Source: an uncultured Campylobacter sp. (lineage in GTDB: Bacteria > Campylobacterota > Campylobacteria > Campylobacterales > Campylobacteraceae). From it: a DNA stretch of 8,149 nucleotides. The stretch is taken from contig NZ_CALHII010000117.1 in NCBI RefSeq assembly GCF_938030815.1, forward strand, positions 1-8,149. The letters run 5' to 3'. The translations under genes were made by a program, and so were the position numbers. The notes below the pieces were generated by a model. It was not told the DNA's origin. It saw only the letters and a list, made by a program, of their open reading frames with translations, and ran no database searches. Shown here one piece after another: positions 1-6,724 of this stretch (position 1 is its first letter; every line of letters begins with the position of its first letter).

Positions 1-2
1 GC

Positions 3-521
3 GGCAGAAACCAAGAAAGCCAAAAGAAGGACGGCAAACAAAAGGACAAAAAGGCGATAGGGACGAAATTCTCAAAGGAACTGGCCGTAAAAATACGAAA
101 AAAATATCCGACGTATACGCTGGCCAAATTTATAGAGCTCGCCCTAACGACGCCGATACCGCATATAAAAGACGATGTGCTGATAACAATTTATGATCAG
201 GCCAAATGGTTCAACACCAGCATGAGCGAGTTTGTGCGGTTCAAAATGGGGCTTATCGAGGCGCCGCAGCCAAACGATCCAAAGGACGTGCAGCATATAA
301 AAAATTATATCGTATTCGTAAGTGATTCCAAGAAAGAGAAAATAAGGCAGATCGCAGAGAGCCTAGAAGTAAGCATCCTGACGTATTCAGACGTTAAAAT
401 TTTAGCCACATACGAGCTAAAGGATATTTTTACCTTTGACGAACTGATGCAGTTTAAAGCCGAAGCGAACAACTACGACTTAGATACGGACGAATACATC
501 GCTATGAGAATAAGAGGATAG
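3..521 (+). CDS. Partial CDS: basic small protein with ribbon-helix-helix-like repeats, possible mobilization/DNA-binding accessory
   Basis: The frame is open from the left edge to the TAG at 519-521, giving 172 residues, so the true start lies outside the window. A GTG at 177 is the first conventional start inside, but the protein reads naturally upstream of it, and I see no ribosome binding site there. I do not recognise a named family. After a Lys-rich stretch (residues 8-17) come four segments that each look like a short strand followed by two helices: about 18-48 (KELAVKIRKKYP then TLAKFIELAL), 58-84 (DVLITI then SMSEFVRFKMG), 101-135 (YIVFVSD then KKEKIRQIAESLEV) and 142-172 (IFTFDEL then TDEYIAMRIRG). 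This is the ribbon-helix-helix plan seen in plasmid repressors and MobC-type relaxosome accessory proteins. The assignment is my inference from residue pattern only. The convergent Rep_3 gene supports a plasmid or island setting. A second frame (1-60, ending TAG at 58-60) also reads as a Lys/Arg-rich tail and could be the end of an upstream gene. Confidence 0.6.
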   Translation, partial: GRNQESQKKDGKQKDKKAIGTKFSKELAVKIRKKYPTYTLAKFIELALTTPIPHIKDDVLITIYDQAKWFNTSMSEFVRFKMGLIEAPQPNDPKDVQHIKNYIVFVSDSKKEKIRQIAESLEVSILTYSDVKILATYELKDIFTFDELMQFKAEANNYDLDTDEYIAMRIRG

Positions 522-528
522 CGCAGAA

Positions 529-551
529 CCCGGCAATTTATTTGTACCGGG
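529..551. terminator. Weak hairpin between two convergent genes
   Basis: CCCGG at 529-533 pairs with CCGGG at 547-551 around a 13-nt loop, between the convergent ends of the left-edge CDS and rep. It could stop transcription from either side. The stem is only 5 bp and there is no clear T-run after it on either strand, so an intrinsic terminator is only possible. Confidence 0.25.
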
Positions 552-654
552 AATGCGTTGCTTTAAGATAATTTTAAGTCCATAGAAGCCCTGTAAGCGA
601 CGATGAGGATCAAAGCGATAGGGTTATGCACCCAAAGCGACAAGAGGCGCAGTT

Positions 655-1473
655 TTAAGCCCCTATTCTTTCCGTTTTTTCATTCAAAATAAATTTGAAC
701 GAGTAGCCGACCACCGCTTTTTTATTGCCGTCAGCTATTCTTTTCTCAAAAAGAAGTTTTTTGAAATAGCTTTCATTTAATTCGTTTATAGACGGATTAA
801 TTACAAAGCGATCCAAATCGGAAGCGTTATATTTGGCCGGCGCGCTCATAAATCTTTCAAAGTCGTCTCTATTAAAATTTACACACTTAAAGCCGTCTTT
901 ATCGGCTTTTACGTTTTCGTATTGATGCAGGAGTCGATATAAAGTCTTGGCAAATTTGCCCTTAATCGCAACAAAGTTGTTTAAATCTATTTTCATAAAT
1001 TTAAGGGTACTGAATAAAATCTCAAGAGCAACCGGGTTTAATCTAAAACTTAATGATTGCTTATTTCTAAAAATTCGAATATCCGTAAAAAATACGCCTA
1101 CGGTAGTTATTTCATCATCTTCGGTAATTTCGACGCTCCTATAGATGGCAGCGCCGTCTTGCCCTAGAACTTTGGCTCTAAAATTCTTTACTTCATCGTT
1201 AAATCTGGTTTTATTCAGGCCGGACGGCATAAATCTACAAATTTCAGAGTAAGGCATTTCAATAAATTTGGCATTTTCAACATAGCCCATCTGCTTTGCA
1301 TACCAGCAGATCGTAAAGAAAATATCATAATCCCTAGCCGTGAAATTAACCGGGAACAACACAGAGTTCATTTTGTTTCGAAAGACAAGCGTGCCGCTCT
1401 TTTCGGCTTTAACAACTCTACTGGCTTTTAACACGAAATCACCTTCCTCAAAATAGAAAGAAATTTCACTCAT
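655..1473 (-). CDS. Rep_3/RepB-family plasmid replication initiator protein
   Basis: The 272-residue protein has the two-winged-helix plan of the Rep_3 (Initiator RepB) family, whose members bind origin iterons as monomers and their own promoter as dimers. Recognisable elements are the N-terminal domain (about 15-135), with NFTARDYDIF at 43-52 and a Y-x-E-I-x-R-F helix around 75-81. The second domain has KGKFAKTLYRLLHQY at 171-185, equivalent to the usual SK-YSKRLYELL-QY helix. It is followed by DDFERFM (203-209) and DLDRFVINPSINELN (219-233), which matches the conserved F-R-V-L-PAI-EIN block. Length is normal and no frameshift is seen. The ATG at 1471-1473 follows GAGG with 7 nt spacing. The gene is clearly richer in A+T than cmeABC. 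It ends convergent to the left-edge CDS and its 5' side faces the 3' end of tRNA-Ser. Together these suggest that it belongs to an integrated plasmid or island. No iteron array that I would defend is visible near it. Confidence 0.85.
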   Translation of the reverse strand: MSEISFYFEEGDFVLKASRVVKAEKSGTLVFRNKMNSVLFPVNFTARDYDIFFTICWYAKQMGYVENAKFIEMPYSEICRFMPSGLNKTRFNDEVKNFRAKVLGQDGAAIYRSVEITEDDEITTVGVFFTDIRIFRNKQSLSFRLNPVALEILFSTLKFMKIDLNNFVAIKGKFAKTLYRLLHQYENVKADKDGFKCVNFNRDDFERFMSAPAKYNASDLDRFVINPSINELNESYFKKLLFEKRIADGNKKAVVGYSFKFILNEKTERIGA

Positions 1474-1484
1474 GTCTATACCTC

Positions 1485-1505
1485 GCAGTTTAAAGATTTA
1501 ACTGC
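1485..1505. promoter_or_regulatory. Inverted repeat in the rep leader, candidate autoregulatory operator
   Basis: GCAGTT (1485-1490) and AACTGC (1500-1505) form a perfect 6-bp dyad within a 21-bp element. After one mismatch the pairing continues for 2 bp towards the centre. It lies just upstream of the rep ribosome binding site and abuts the presumed -10 box at 1507-1512, so it would cover the transcription start. Rep_3 initiators commonly repress their own gene by binding such a dyad as dimers. That this one is bound by Rep is inference. Confidence 0.45.
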
Positions 1506-1506
1506 T

Positions 1507-1512
1507 ATAATA
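1507..1512 (-). promoter_or_regulatory. Candidate -10 box of the rep promoter
   Basis: On the minus strand this reads TATTAT, about 34 nt upstream of the rep ATG, with an A/T-rich stretch before it. No good -35 hexamer is seen at 17 bp (GTCGCA), which is common in Campylobacter, where the -35 region is weakly conserved. The plus strand reads TATAAT one base over (1506-1511), so the direction is not certain. Confidence 0.4.
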
Positions 1513-1609
1513 GAGTAAATTTAATGTGTTGCGACTTAAAATTTATAAAATTTACGCCGAGTGGGAAAGCGAAATTTTAGAGTTTTGCGGGGATGAAATT
1601 TTAAAGTAG

Positions 1610-1697
1610 TGGCAGATGGGAAGGGATTCGAACCCTCGAAAGCTTGCACTTTACACGCGTTCCAGGCGTGCTCCTTCAACCGCTCGGACACCCATCT
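1610..1697 (-). tRNA. tRNA-Ser(GGA)
   Basis: The minus strand folds into a class II tRNA of 88 nt including an encoded CCA. The acceptor stem is AGATGGG (1691-1697) with CCCATCT (1614-1620), discriminator G at 1613 and CCA at 1610-1612. The anticodon stem CACGC/GCGTG encloses the loop CTGGAAC, anticodon GGA, which reads UCC/UCU serine codons. A long variable arm (around TGCAAGCTTTCG), as expected of tRNA-Ser, precedes the T arm GAGGG-TTCGAAT-CCCTT. The G73 discriminator fits serine identity. Its 3' end faces the plasmid-type rep gene, so the 3' part of this gene is a plausible attachment site for an integrated element. Confidence 0.95.
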
Positions 1698-1712
1698 AAA
1701 TTAAAAGTCGCG

Positions 1713-1741
1713 ATTATAGCGAAAATCTAAAATTTTGCCAA
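1713..1741 (-). promoter_or_regulatory. tRNA-Ser promoter
   Basis: On the minus strand TTGGCA (1736-1741) and TATAAT (1713-1718) are separated by exactly 17 bp, with the mature tRNA 5' end 15 nt downstream of the -10 box. This is close to the sigma-70 consensus (TTGACA-17-TATAAT) and correctly placed for a stable RNA gene. A GC-rich CGCG follows the -10 box, which may act as a discriminator; that role is inference. Confidence 0.75.
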
Positions 1742-1770
1742 ATTCCGTTTTGGCGCGCAATCCGTTTTGC

Positions 1771-1890
1771 CTTTAAATTTAAAACGCGGCGCTTAGAATT
1801 TTACCGCAGCGTTTGAAATTTTATCGCGCTGCTTGTAATTTTGCCGTGCCGCTTAGAAATTCTACCGCGCGCCTAAAATTCTACCGCGCC
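1771..1890. repeat. Degenerate 20-bp tandem repeats, five clear units plus one weak
   Basis: Units begin at 1791, 1811, 1831, 1851 and 1871, each resembling GCTTAGAATTTTACCGCGCC. The CCGC-like core recurs at 1804, 1824, 1844, 1865 and 1884, so spacing is 20, 20, 21 and 19 bp. A weaker copy occupies 1771-1790 (12 of 20 positions match the unit starting at 1791). Each unit has an A/T half and a G/C half, so the A/T tracts recur about every two helical turns. The unit lengths do not preserve a reading frame throughout and I see no coding use. It could be a protein-binding array, a bent-DNA element or neutral slippage product. Confidence 0.65.
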
Positions 1891-1916
1891 ACTAAGCCAA
1901 GCCGCTTTGCGCTTCC

Positions 1917-1949
1917 TAGCCGAGCGACGATTTCACCTCGCTGCGGCTA
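1917..1949. other. Strong 11-bp hairpin with one bulge
   Basis: TAGCCG-AGCGA (1917-1927) pairs with TCGCT-G-C-GGCTA (1938-1949), leaving a single unpaired C and a 10-nt loop. On the plus strand the right arm is followed by TTTTAAAATTT. The shape is therefore terminator-like for plus-strand transcription, yet no plus-strand gene lies upstream in the window. It may be a terminator for an unannotated transcript or an intergenic palindromic element. Confidence 0.5.
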
Positions 1950-2008
1950 TTTTAAAATTTAGATTATCTTTGAAATTTGGATTTGCCGCCCGCCGCGGGG
2001 CTAAATTT

Positions 2009-2051
2009 AAAAAGCGCAAGTAGATTTTACTTTCATATAGTCCGCTTGCGC
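2009..2051 (-). terminator. Likely intrinsic terminator of the efflux operon
   Basis: In minus-strand direction GCGCAAG (2045-2051) pairs with CTTGCGC (2014-2020), a perfect 7-bp stem, and is followed immediately by five T (2009-2013) and a further A/T run. It lies about 70 nt past the cmeC stop codon. The 24-nt loop is long, which lowers confidence, but stem composition, T-run and position all fit. Confidence 0.55.
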
Positions 2052-2106
2052 CGTAAAATTTCGGCGGCGCTTTAAATTTACGGGTATTTTAAAATTTCGC
2101 GCCGCC
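2048..2106 (-). repeat. Nested, mutually exclusive GC-rich inverted repeats after cmeC
   Basis: GGCGGCGC (2063-2070) is exactly complementary to GCGCCGCC (2099-2106), an 8-bp stem with a 28-nt A/T-rich loop. The same central arm can instead pair with GCGCCG (2048-2053) through CGGCGC (2065-2070), an 11-nt loop. Only one of the two folds can form at a time. They sit between the cmeC stop and the likely terminator, so they may protect the mRNA 3' end or form part of a compound terminator. Confidence 0.5.
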
Positions 2107-2121
2107 AGTAAATTTAGAAAG

Positions 2122-3579
2122 CTAATTAAAAATCCTATCCTTCGGGAAGGCGGACATATCGGGCTGCACGTCCTGCTCGGCGCCGATAAGCGCCTTTATT
2201 TCGCTATCTTCTATGCTAAAGCCGCCGCCGAGCGCCTTGTATGCATTCACTGTCGCGTTTAGCACGTCAAGATCGGTCTGCACTTTGTTTAGCTGCGCGC
2301 TAAGTAGGTTTCGCTGCGAATCCAAAAACTCCAGATGATCGCTGTAGCCCGCCTGATACCTGCTTGAGGCGTTTGAATAAATTTTGCTCTGCGAAGCGAC
2401 GAGATCGGCGAGGCTTGCTTGCCTCAATTTGGCGTTTTGTACGCCTACAAGCGCGTCGCGAACGTCGCCGAAAGCGGTTTTAAGCGCTTTGTCGTATGCG
2501 ATGAAGCTCGCGTTTTGCTCTAAATTCGCAAGCTCTACACGCCTTTTTTGGCGGCCGAAGTCAAGTAGCGGCCCTGCGAGCGAGCCGCCGATACTCCACG
2601 TGCTCGCGTTTGCGGTAAATAGCCTGTCAAACTCTCCGCTTGCATATCCCGCCGAGCCCGTAAGCGAGAAGGTAGGGAAGTAGCCCGCCTTGGCGACGCC
2701 CACTAAGAAGTTGCTTGCGCGCAGATTTTCGAGCGAGCTTGCGACGTCCGGGCGGTGCAGGATCACGTCGCTTGGGATTCCGCTTGGGATCTGCGGCGCG
2801 CTAGGCATTTTCGTGGCGGTCTGCGGTGTGCCGCGTAAAATTTCATCGTAGCTCTTGCCCGTTAGGATATTTAGCGAGGTTTGAGCTGCGGAGAGCTGAT
2901 TTTGCACGCTTATGAGGCTCGCCTCGGCGCTTTGCACCGCAGCTTTGGCTTGATAAAATACGATCTCGCTAACCGCGCCCGCATCGAGCTGCTTTTTGCG
3001 GTAGTTTTGCGTATTTTGATAGCTTTTTAGGCTGTCTTTTAAAATTTGTTCCTGCTGCTTTAACGCTAGTAGCGTAAAATAGGTCGTCGCAACCGTGCTT
3101 GTGATCGTATTTTTGGCGGTTTCGTAGTCGTATTTCGTCGCATTAAATTTCGATCGCGCCGAATCCACGCTGTTGCGCACGCGCCCCCAAAAATCGATCT
3201 CGTAGCTTAGCACGGCGCCGATCTGATACGAGCCATGGGAGTTGCGATCAGGCTGGTTGCCGAAATTATTTTGACGCACCGCGCTGCCGCTTAAATTTAC
3301 ATTCGGCAGGTACTCAAGCTTGTTTAGTCCCAAATTTACGCGCGCATACTCGACGTTATTCAGCGCGGTTTGCAGGTCGGAATTTTGCTCCAGCGCGCTT
3401 TGGATCAGGGCGTTTAGCTGCGGATCGTTAAAGCTTTTCCACCACTGCGTGCTAACGTTCGTGCTCGCGTAATCCGCCTTAAAGCCGGTCTGTTTTTGCG
3501 GCGTGACGGGCTTGAAGTTGCAGCCGCAAAGTAAAATTCCAAGCGTCAAGGCGCTTAAAAGAGCGTTATTTATTTTCAT
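2122..3579 (-). CDS. cmeC: Outer-membrane channel lipoprotein of the RND efflux pump (CmeC/OprM/NodT family)
   Basis: At 485 residues this is normal for a TolC-like outer-membrane factor. It forms the trimeric exit duct through the outer membrane and periplasm that docks with CmeA and CmeB. The N-terminus is a lipoprotein signal peptide ending LLCGC, with Cys20 as the lipidated residue. Two outer-membrane efflux repeats follow (about 50-240 and 270-450). They carry NodT-family marks: YEIDFWGRVR (126-135), IPSDVILHRPDV (268-279) with KAGYFPTFSLTGSAG (297-311), GPLLDFGRQKRR (336-347) and the AGYSDHLEFLDSQR helix (410-423). Long Ala/Gln/Ser-rich stretches fit the coiled alpha-barrel. The start ATG overlaps the end of cmeB by 14 nt and is preceded by GAGG (6 nt spacing), so translation is probably coupled. 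It is the last gene of the operon. No truncation or frameshift is seen. Confidence 0.93.
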   Translation of the reverse strand: MKINNALLSALTLGILLCGCNFKPVTPQKQTGFKADYASTNVSTQWWKSFNDPQLNALIQSALEQNSDLQTALNNVEYARVNLGLNKLEYLPNVNLSGSAVRQNNFGNQPDRNSHGSYQIGAVLSYEIDFWGRVRNSVDSARSKFNATKYDYETAKNTITSTVATTYFTLLALKQQEQILKDSLKSYQNTQNYRKKQLDAGAVSEIVFYQAKAAVQSAEASLISVQNQLSAAQTSLNILTGKSYDEILRGTPQTATKMPSAPQIPSGIPSDVILHRPDVASSLENLRASNFLVGVAKAGYFPTFSLTGSAGYASGEFDRLFTANASTWSIGGSLAGPLLDFGRQKRRVELANLEQNASFIAYDKALKTAFGDVRDALVGVQNAKLRQASLADLVASQSKIYSNASSRYQAGYSDHLEFLDSQRNLLSAQLNKVQTDLDVLNATVNAYKALGGGFSIEDSEIKALIGAEQDVQPDMSAFPKDRIFN

Positions 3580-6500
3580 CGTTCACCTCGTTAGTTTGGA
3601 CTTTTTTGCCGCGTCTATCAAGCCAAGCGTTGAAGCTTTCGAGCAGGTAGAAAAACAGTGGCACGAAAAAGATCGCGATTGTAGATGCCGCGAGCATTCC
3701 GCCTACGACGCCGGTTCCCAGCGCGTGGCGGCTAGCAGCGCCTGCGCCGGTAGCGATAACCATCGGAAGCACGCCGAGGCCGAACGCAAAGCTCGTCATC
3801 ACGATAGGGCGAAACCTCATCTTGGCGGCCTCGACGGCAGCTTCCGCGATCGGGCGGTGGTTGTTTAGGTGCTCGTTCATCGCAAATTCTACGATCAAAA
3901 TCGCGTTTTTCGCCGCCAGACCGATTAGAAGCAAAAGTCCTATCTGAAAATATATGTCGTTATTCAGCCCGCGGAAATATGTAAACACGAGCGCGCCGAA
4001 TACCGAAAACGGCACGGCGGTAAGTACGGCAAGCGGCATGAGCCACCTTTCGTATTGAGCCGCCAGGATTAAAAACACGAAGATCATTCCAAATACGAAT
4101 GCTTGCGCGCCCTTGCCGGTCTCGCTAACCTCCTGATACGCAGAGCCCGACCAGCCGATCGAGTATCCGCTAAGAAGCTCCTCTTTTATAACCTCTTGGA
4201 TCGCTGCAATCGCCTGGCCCGAGGTATAACCCGTATTTGGCTCGCCCATAATCTGCGCTGCTGGGAAGGCGTTAAATCTATTAACGGAATCAGGACCAAG
4301 CGAGCGCTCAAGTCTCACTAAAGAATTTAACGGTATCAGATCGCCACTAGCGCTGCGGACGTAGAGCGATTTTAGATCGTTAGGATCGTCTCTGTAGTCT
4401 TGTGTAGCGCGGATATAGACCTTAAACGTGCGACCCATAAGGTTAAAGTCGTTGATGTAATACTGCCCGATGGTAGAATTTAGCACGGTAAAAATGTCGG
4501 CTATCTTAACGCCTAGCATCTTTACCTTCTCTTTATCGACGTAGAGCTTATACTGCGGGAAATCGGTATCCAGCGTCGTTCGCACGAGTTTTAAAGCGGG
4601 ATGTTGGTTAGCTTTGGCGGTTACGCGATCCATATCGGCGCGAATTTCATCGTAGCTCTTGCCCGTCGTGCTTTGCGCGTAGAGCTCAAATCCGCCCGTA
4701 AGCGAAAGCCCCATAATAGGAGGCGGCGTAACGACGTAAGTCATCGAGTTGCGATCCGCGCCGTAGAGCTGCCCGTTTAGCGCGGCAGCTATGGCGAAGT
4801 TGGAATTTTCATCGCCGGGGCGCTCCTTCCAGTCTTTTAGCTTCATAAAAAAAGCTCCCGCATTTTCTCTAAGCGCTCCGGCTAGCATATCGTATCCCGT
4901 GATTTGGGTTATATCTTTTACGTTTGGATACTTTTTAGCGATACTTGCGATGAAATCCTGATCGGCTTCCGTCCTAGGTAGAGTAGATGCCGACGGAAGC
5001 GTAGTCATCGCCATAATCGAGCCTTTGTCCTCGTTAGGCACCAGGCCGCTAGGAGTGAGCACAAGAAGCTTCACCATTGCATAGATGATGATGCCTACAA
5101 AAACGAGGCTGATTAGCACATGGCGCAAAACCATGCCGACGCCTGCGGCGTAAATTTTAGTTGAGATGCTAAAAAGATTATTAAACCATCTTATAAAGAA
5201 AAAAGGCTCAGATTCCTTTTTTTGCAATATTAGGGCGCAAAGTGCGGGCGTTAGGGTAAGGGCTACGAAGCCTGAAAAACATACCGAGGCTACGAGCGTT
5301 AAAGCAAATTGCCTCTGCATAACCCCGGTAAAACCCTCCATAAACGCAACCGGCACGAAAACCGCCGAAAGCACTAGCACGATGGAGATTACGGGCGCTA
5401 CGATCTCGCCCATCGCTTTTGTGGTGGCCTCTTTGACGCTAAGATCCGGCTCCTCGTGCAAAATTCTCTCTACGTTTTCGATTACTATGATCGCATCGTC
5501 CACGACGATACCGATAGCTAAAATAAGCGCAAAAAGGGTAATTAAATTTATAGAAAATCCGAAGGCATAAATTCCGATAAACGCGCCGCAGATCGATACG
5601 GGCGCAGCAAGCGTCGGAATGATCGTCGCTCTAAGATTGCCTAAGAACATATACATAACGATGATGACGAGGATTAACGCTTCAATGAAAGTATGAATGA
5701 CCTCTTCGATCGAGACCTTTACGAAGCTAGTCGTATCGTAGGCGACGTCGTAGGTCAGCTCGCCGGGAAAATTAGGCTTAAGCTCGTCTATGCGCTTATT
5801 TACCGCTTCAACTACGGCTAGAGCGTTGGCACCGCTTTGCATAAAGATAAGCACAGGCACCATCTCTTTGCCGTTAAATTTTGCCGAGATATTGTAGCTT
5901 GCGCCGCCTAGTTTGACCTCGGCGACATCTTTTACGCGCAAGAAATTCCCATCTTTTTGCGCGCGTATGATGATATTTTCAAACTCTTCGACGGTTTTTA
6001 AACGACCCTCAGGCTTGATCGCATATACGTAGGGATTGCCTAAGTTCATTGGCTGCTCGCCCATCTTGCCCGCGGCGTATTGACTGTTTTGCTCGCTTAT
6101 TGCGGCGATTATCTCGGCGGTCGTAACGTTAAATTTCTTAAGTAGCTCAGGCTTAACCCAGATCCTCATAGCATAGTCTTTCGTACCCAGCGCTTGAGCG
6201 TCTCCGACGCCCGGCACGCGCTTTAGCTCATCTACGACGTTGATAGCTACGTAGTTTTGCATCTCTACGACGTCCATCTGTTCGCTAGGATCGTAAAACG
6301 CAAGCACTTCCAGCATCGTACTGCTACGCTCGGTAACGGTTACGCCATAGCGGCGCACTTCGTCGGGAAGTAGCGTAAGAGCTGGCGTGACGCGGTTGTT
6401 TACATTGACTTTCGCATCTGCTGGATTTGTGCCGATTTGAAAATATACGTTGATACTAACGTCGCCGGAGGAGCTTGCTGAGCTTTCCATATAGATCATA

Positions 6501-6724
6501 TTTTCAACGCCGTTAATCGCGTTTTCAAGAGGGGCTGCGACGACGTCGGCAATCGTCTGTGCATCCGCGCCGCTATATGTAGCGCTAACGACGATTTGCG
6601 GCGGCGTGAGTTGCGGATACTCCTCGACGGAGGAATTTTTAAGAGCCAAAACGCCCGCGATTACGATGATTATCGAAACGACGCAGGCAAAAACGGGGCG
6701 GTTGATGAAAAATTTAGAAAACAT
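3566..6724 (-). CDS. cmeB: RND multidrug efflux transporter, HAE1 family (CmeB/AcrB-like)
   Basis: This is a full-length (1052 residues) inner-membrane proton/drug antiporter of the hydrophobe/amphiphile RND family. It captures drugs, bile salts and dyes from the periplasm and outer membrane leaflet and passes them to CmeC. It starts with the typical MFSKFFINRPVFA and TM1. The proton-relay residues known from AcrB are all present: Asp409-Asp410 in IGIVVDDAIIVIENVER (TM4), Lys939 in GLAAKNAILIVEFA (TM10), and Arg970 and Thr977 in RFRPIVMTSFAFGLGVLP (TM11). Two large periplasmic loops lie at about 30-340 and 560-870. The second contains the switch-loop region followed by FFMKLKDWKERPGDEN (625-640), equivalent to the AcrB LKDW-RPG block. 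Twelve membrane segments are expected. The ATG overlaps the cmeA stop by one base (TAATG), indicating coupling. Everything points to a functional pump. In C. jejuni the homologue gives multidrug and bile resistance, but substrates here are inferred. Confidence 0.97.
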   Translation of the reverse strand: MFSKFFINRPVFACVVSIIIVIAGVLALKNSSVEEYPQLTPPQIVVSATYSGADAQTIADVVAAPLENAINGVENMIYMESSASSSGDVSINVYFQIGTNPADAKVNVNNRVTPALTLLPDEVRRYGVTVTERSSTMLEVLAFYDPSEQMDVVEMQNYVAINVVDELKRVPGVGDAQALGTKDYAMRIWVKPELLKKFNVTTAEIIAAISEQNSQYAAGKMGEQPMNLGNPYVYAIKPEGRLKTVEEFENIIIRAQKDGNFLRVKDVAEVKLGGASYNISAKFNGKEMVPVLIFMQSGANALAVVEAVNKRIDELKPNFPGELTYDVAYDTTSFVKVSIEEVIHTFIEALILVIIVMYMFLGNLRATIIPTLAAPVSICGAFIGIYAFGFSINLITLFALILAIGIVVDDAIIVIENVERILHEEPDLSVKEATTKAMGEIVAPVISIVLVLSAVFVPVAFMEGFTGVMQRQFALTLVASVCFSGFVALTLTPALCALILQKKESEPFFFIRWFNNLFSISTKIYAAGVGMVLRHVLISLVFVGIIIYAMVKLLVLTPSGLVPNEDKGSIMAMTTLPSASTLPRTEADQDFIASIAKKYPNVKDITQITGYDMLAGALRENAGAFFMKLKDWKERPGDENSNFAIAAALNGQLYGADRNSMTYVVTPPPIMGLSLTGGFELYAQSTTGKSYDEIRADMDRVTAKANQHPALKLVRTTLDTDFPQYKLYVDKEKVKMLGVKIADIFTVLNSTIGQYYINDFNLMGRTFKVYIRATQDYRDDPNDLKSLYVRSASGDLIPLNSLVRLERSLGPDSVNRFNAFPAAQIMGEPNTGYTSGQAIAAIQEVIKEELLSGYSIGWSGSAYQEVSETGKGAQAFVFGMIFVFLILAAQYERWLMPLAVLTAVPFSVFGALVFTYFRGLNNDIYFQIGLLLLIGLAAKNAILIVEFAMNEHLNNHRPIAEAAVEAAKMRFRPIVMTSFAFGLGVLPMVIATGAGAASRHALGTGVVGGMLAASTIAIFFVPLFFYLLESFNAWLDRRGKKVQTNEVNDENK

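Larger units (their letters stand above)
1742..2121. other. Intergenic region without a convincing gene, rich in repeats and hairpins
   Basis: These roughly 380 bases between the tRNA promoter and the end of cmeC contain no ORF I would defend. They alternate A/T words (AAATTT, AAAATTTTA) with short G/C blocks (GCGCC, CCGC, GGCGG). The word TCCGTTTTG occurs twice (1744-1752 and 1761-1769). The tandem repeats, the 1917-1949 hairpin and the operon-end inverted repeats in this stretch are listed separately. It may hold decayed DNA or an unrecognised structured RNA. Confidence 0.6.

Noticed and set aside
595..640. Three AAGCGA words (595, 613, 635) downstream of rep as possible iterons
   Set aside because: The words are only 6 bp, spacing is uneven (18 and 22 bp) and the flanks do not match. 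Chance is the simpler explanation.
947..1144. Plus-strand ORF of 65 codons inside rep
   Set aside because: It is antisense to a well-conserved Rep_3 gene, and its peptide has no recognisable features.
1610..1640. Second copy of the tRNA 3' end as att site inside the window
   Set aside because: I looked for the T-arm/acceptor sequence elsewhere in both strands and found none. If it exists, it is outside the window.
1771..1890. CRISPR array
   Set aside because: Units are contiguous, degenerate and only 20 bp, with no spacers between identical repeats and no cas genes.
3503..3868. Plus-strand ORF of 121 codons spanning the cmeB-cmeC junction
   Set aside because: It lies antisense to two strongly supported genes and is a composition shadow of their GC-rich codons.
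5166..5570. Plus-strand ORF of 134 codons within cmeB
   Set aside because: It is antisense to the conserved TM4 and neighbouring membrane segments of the transporter. The Thr/Ser/Ile-rich peptide is the expected shadow.
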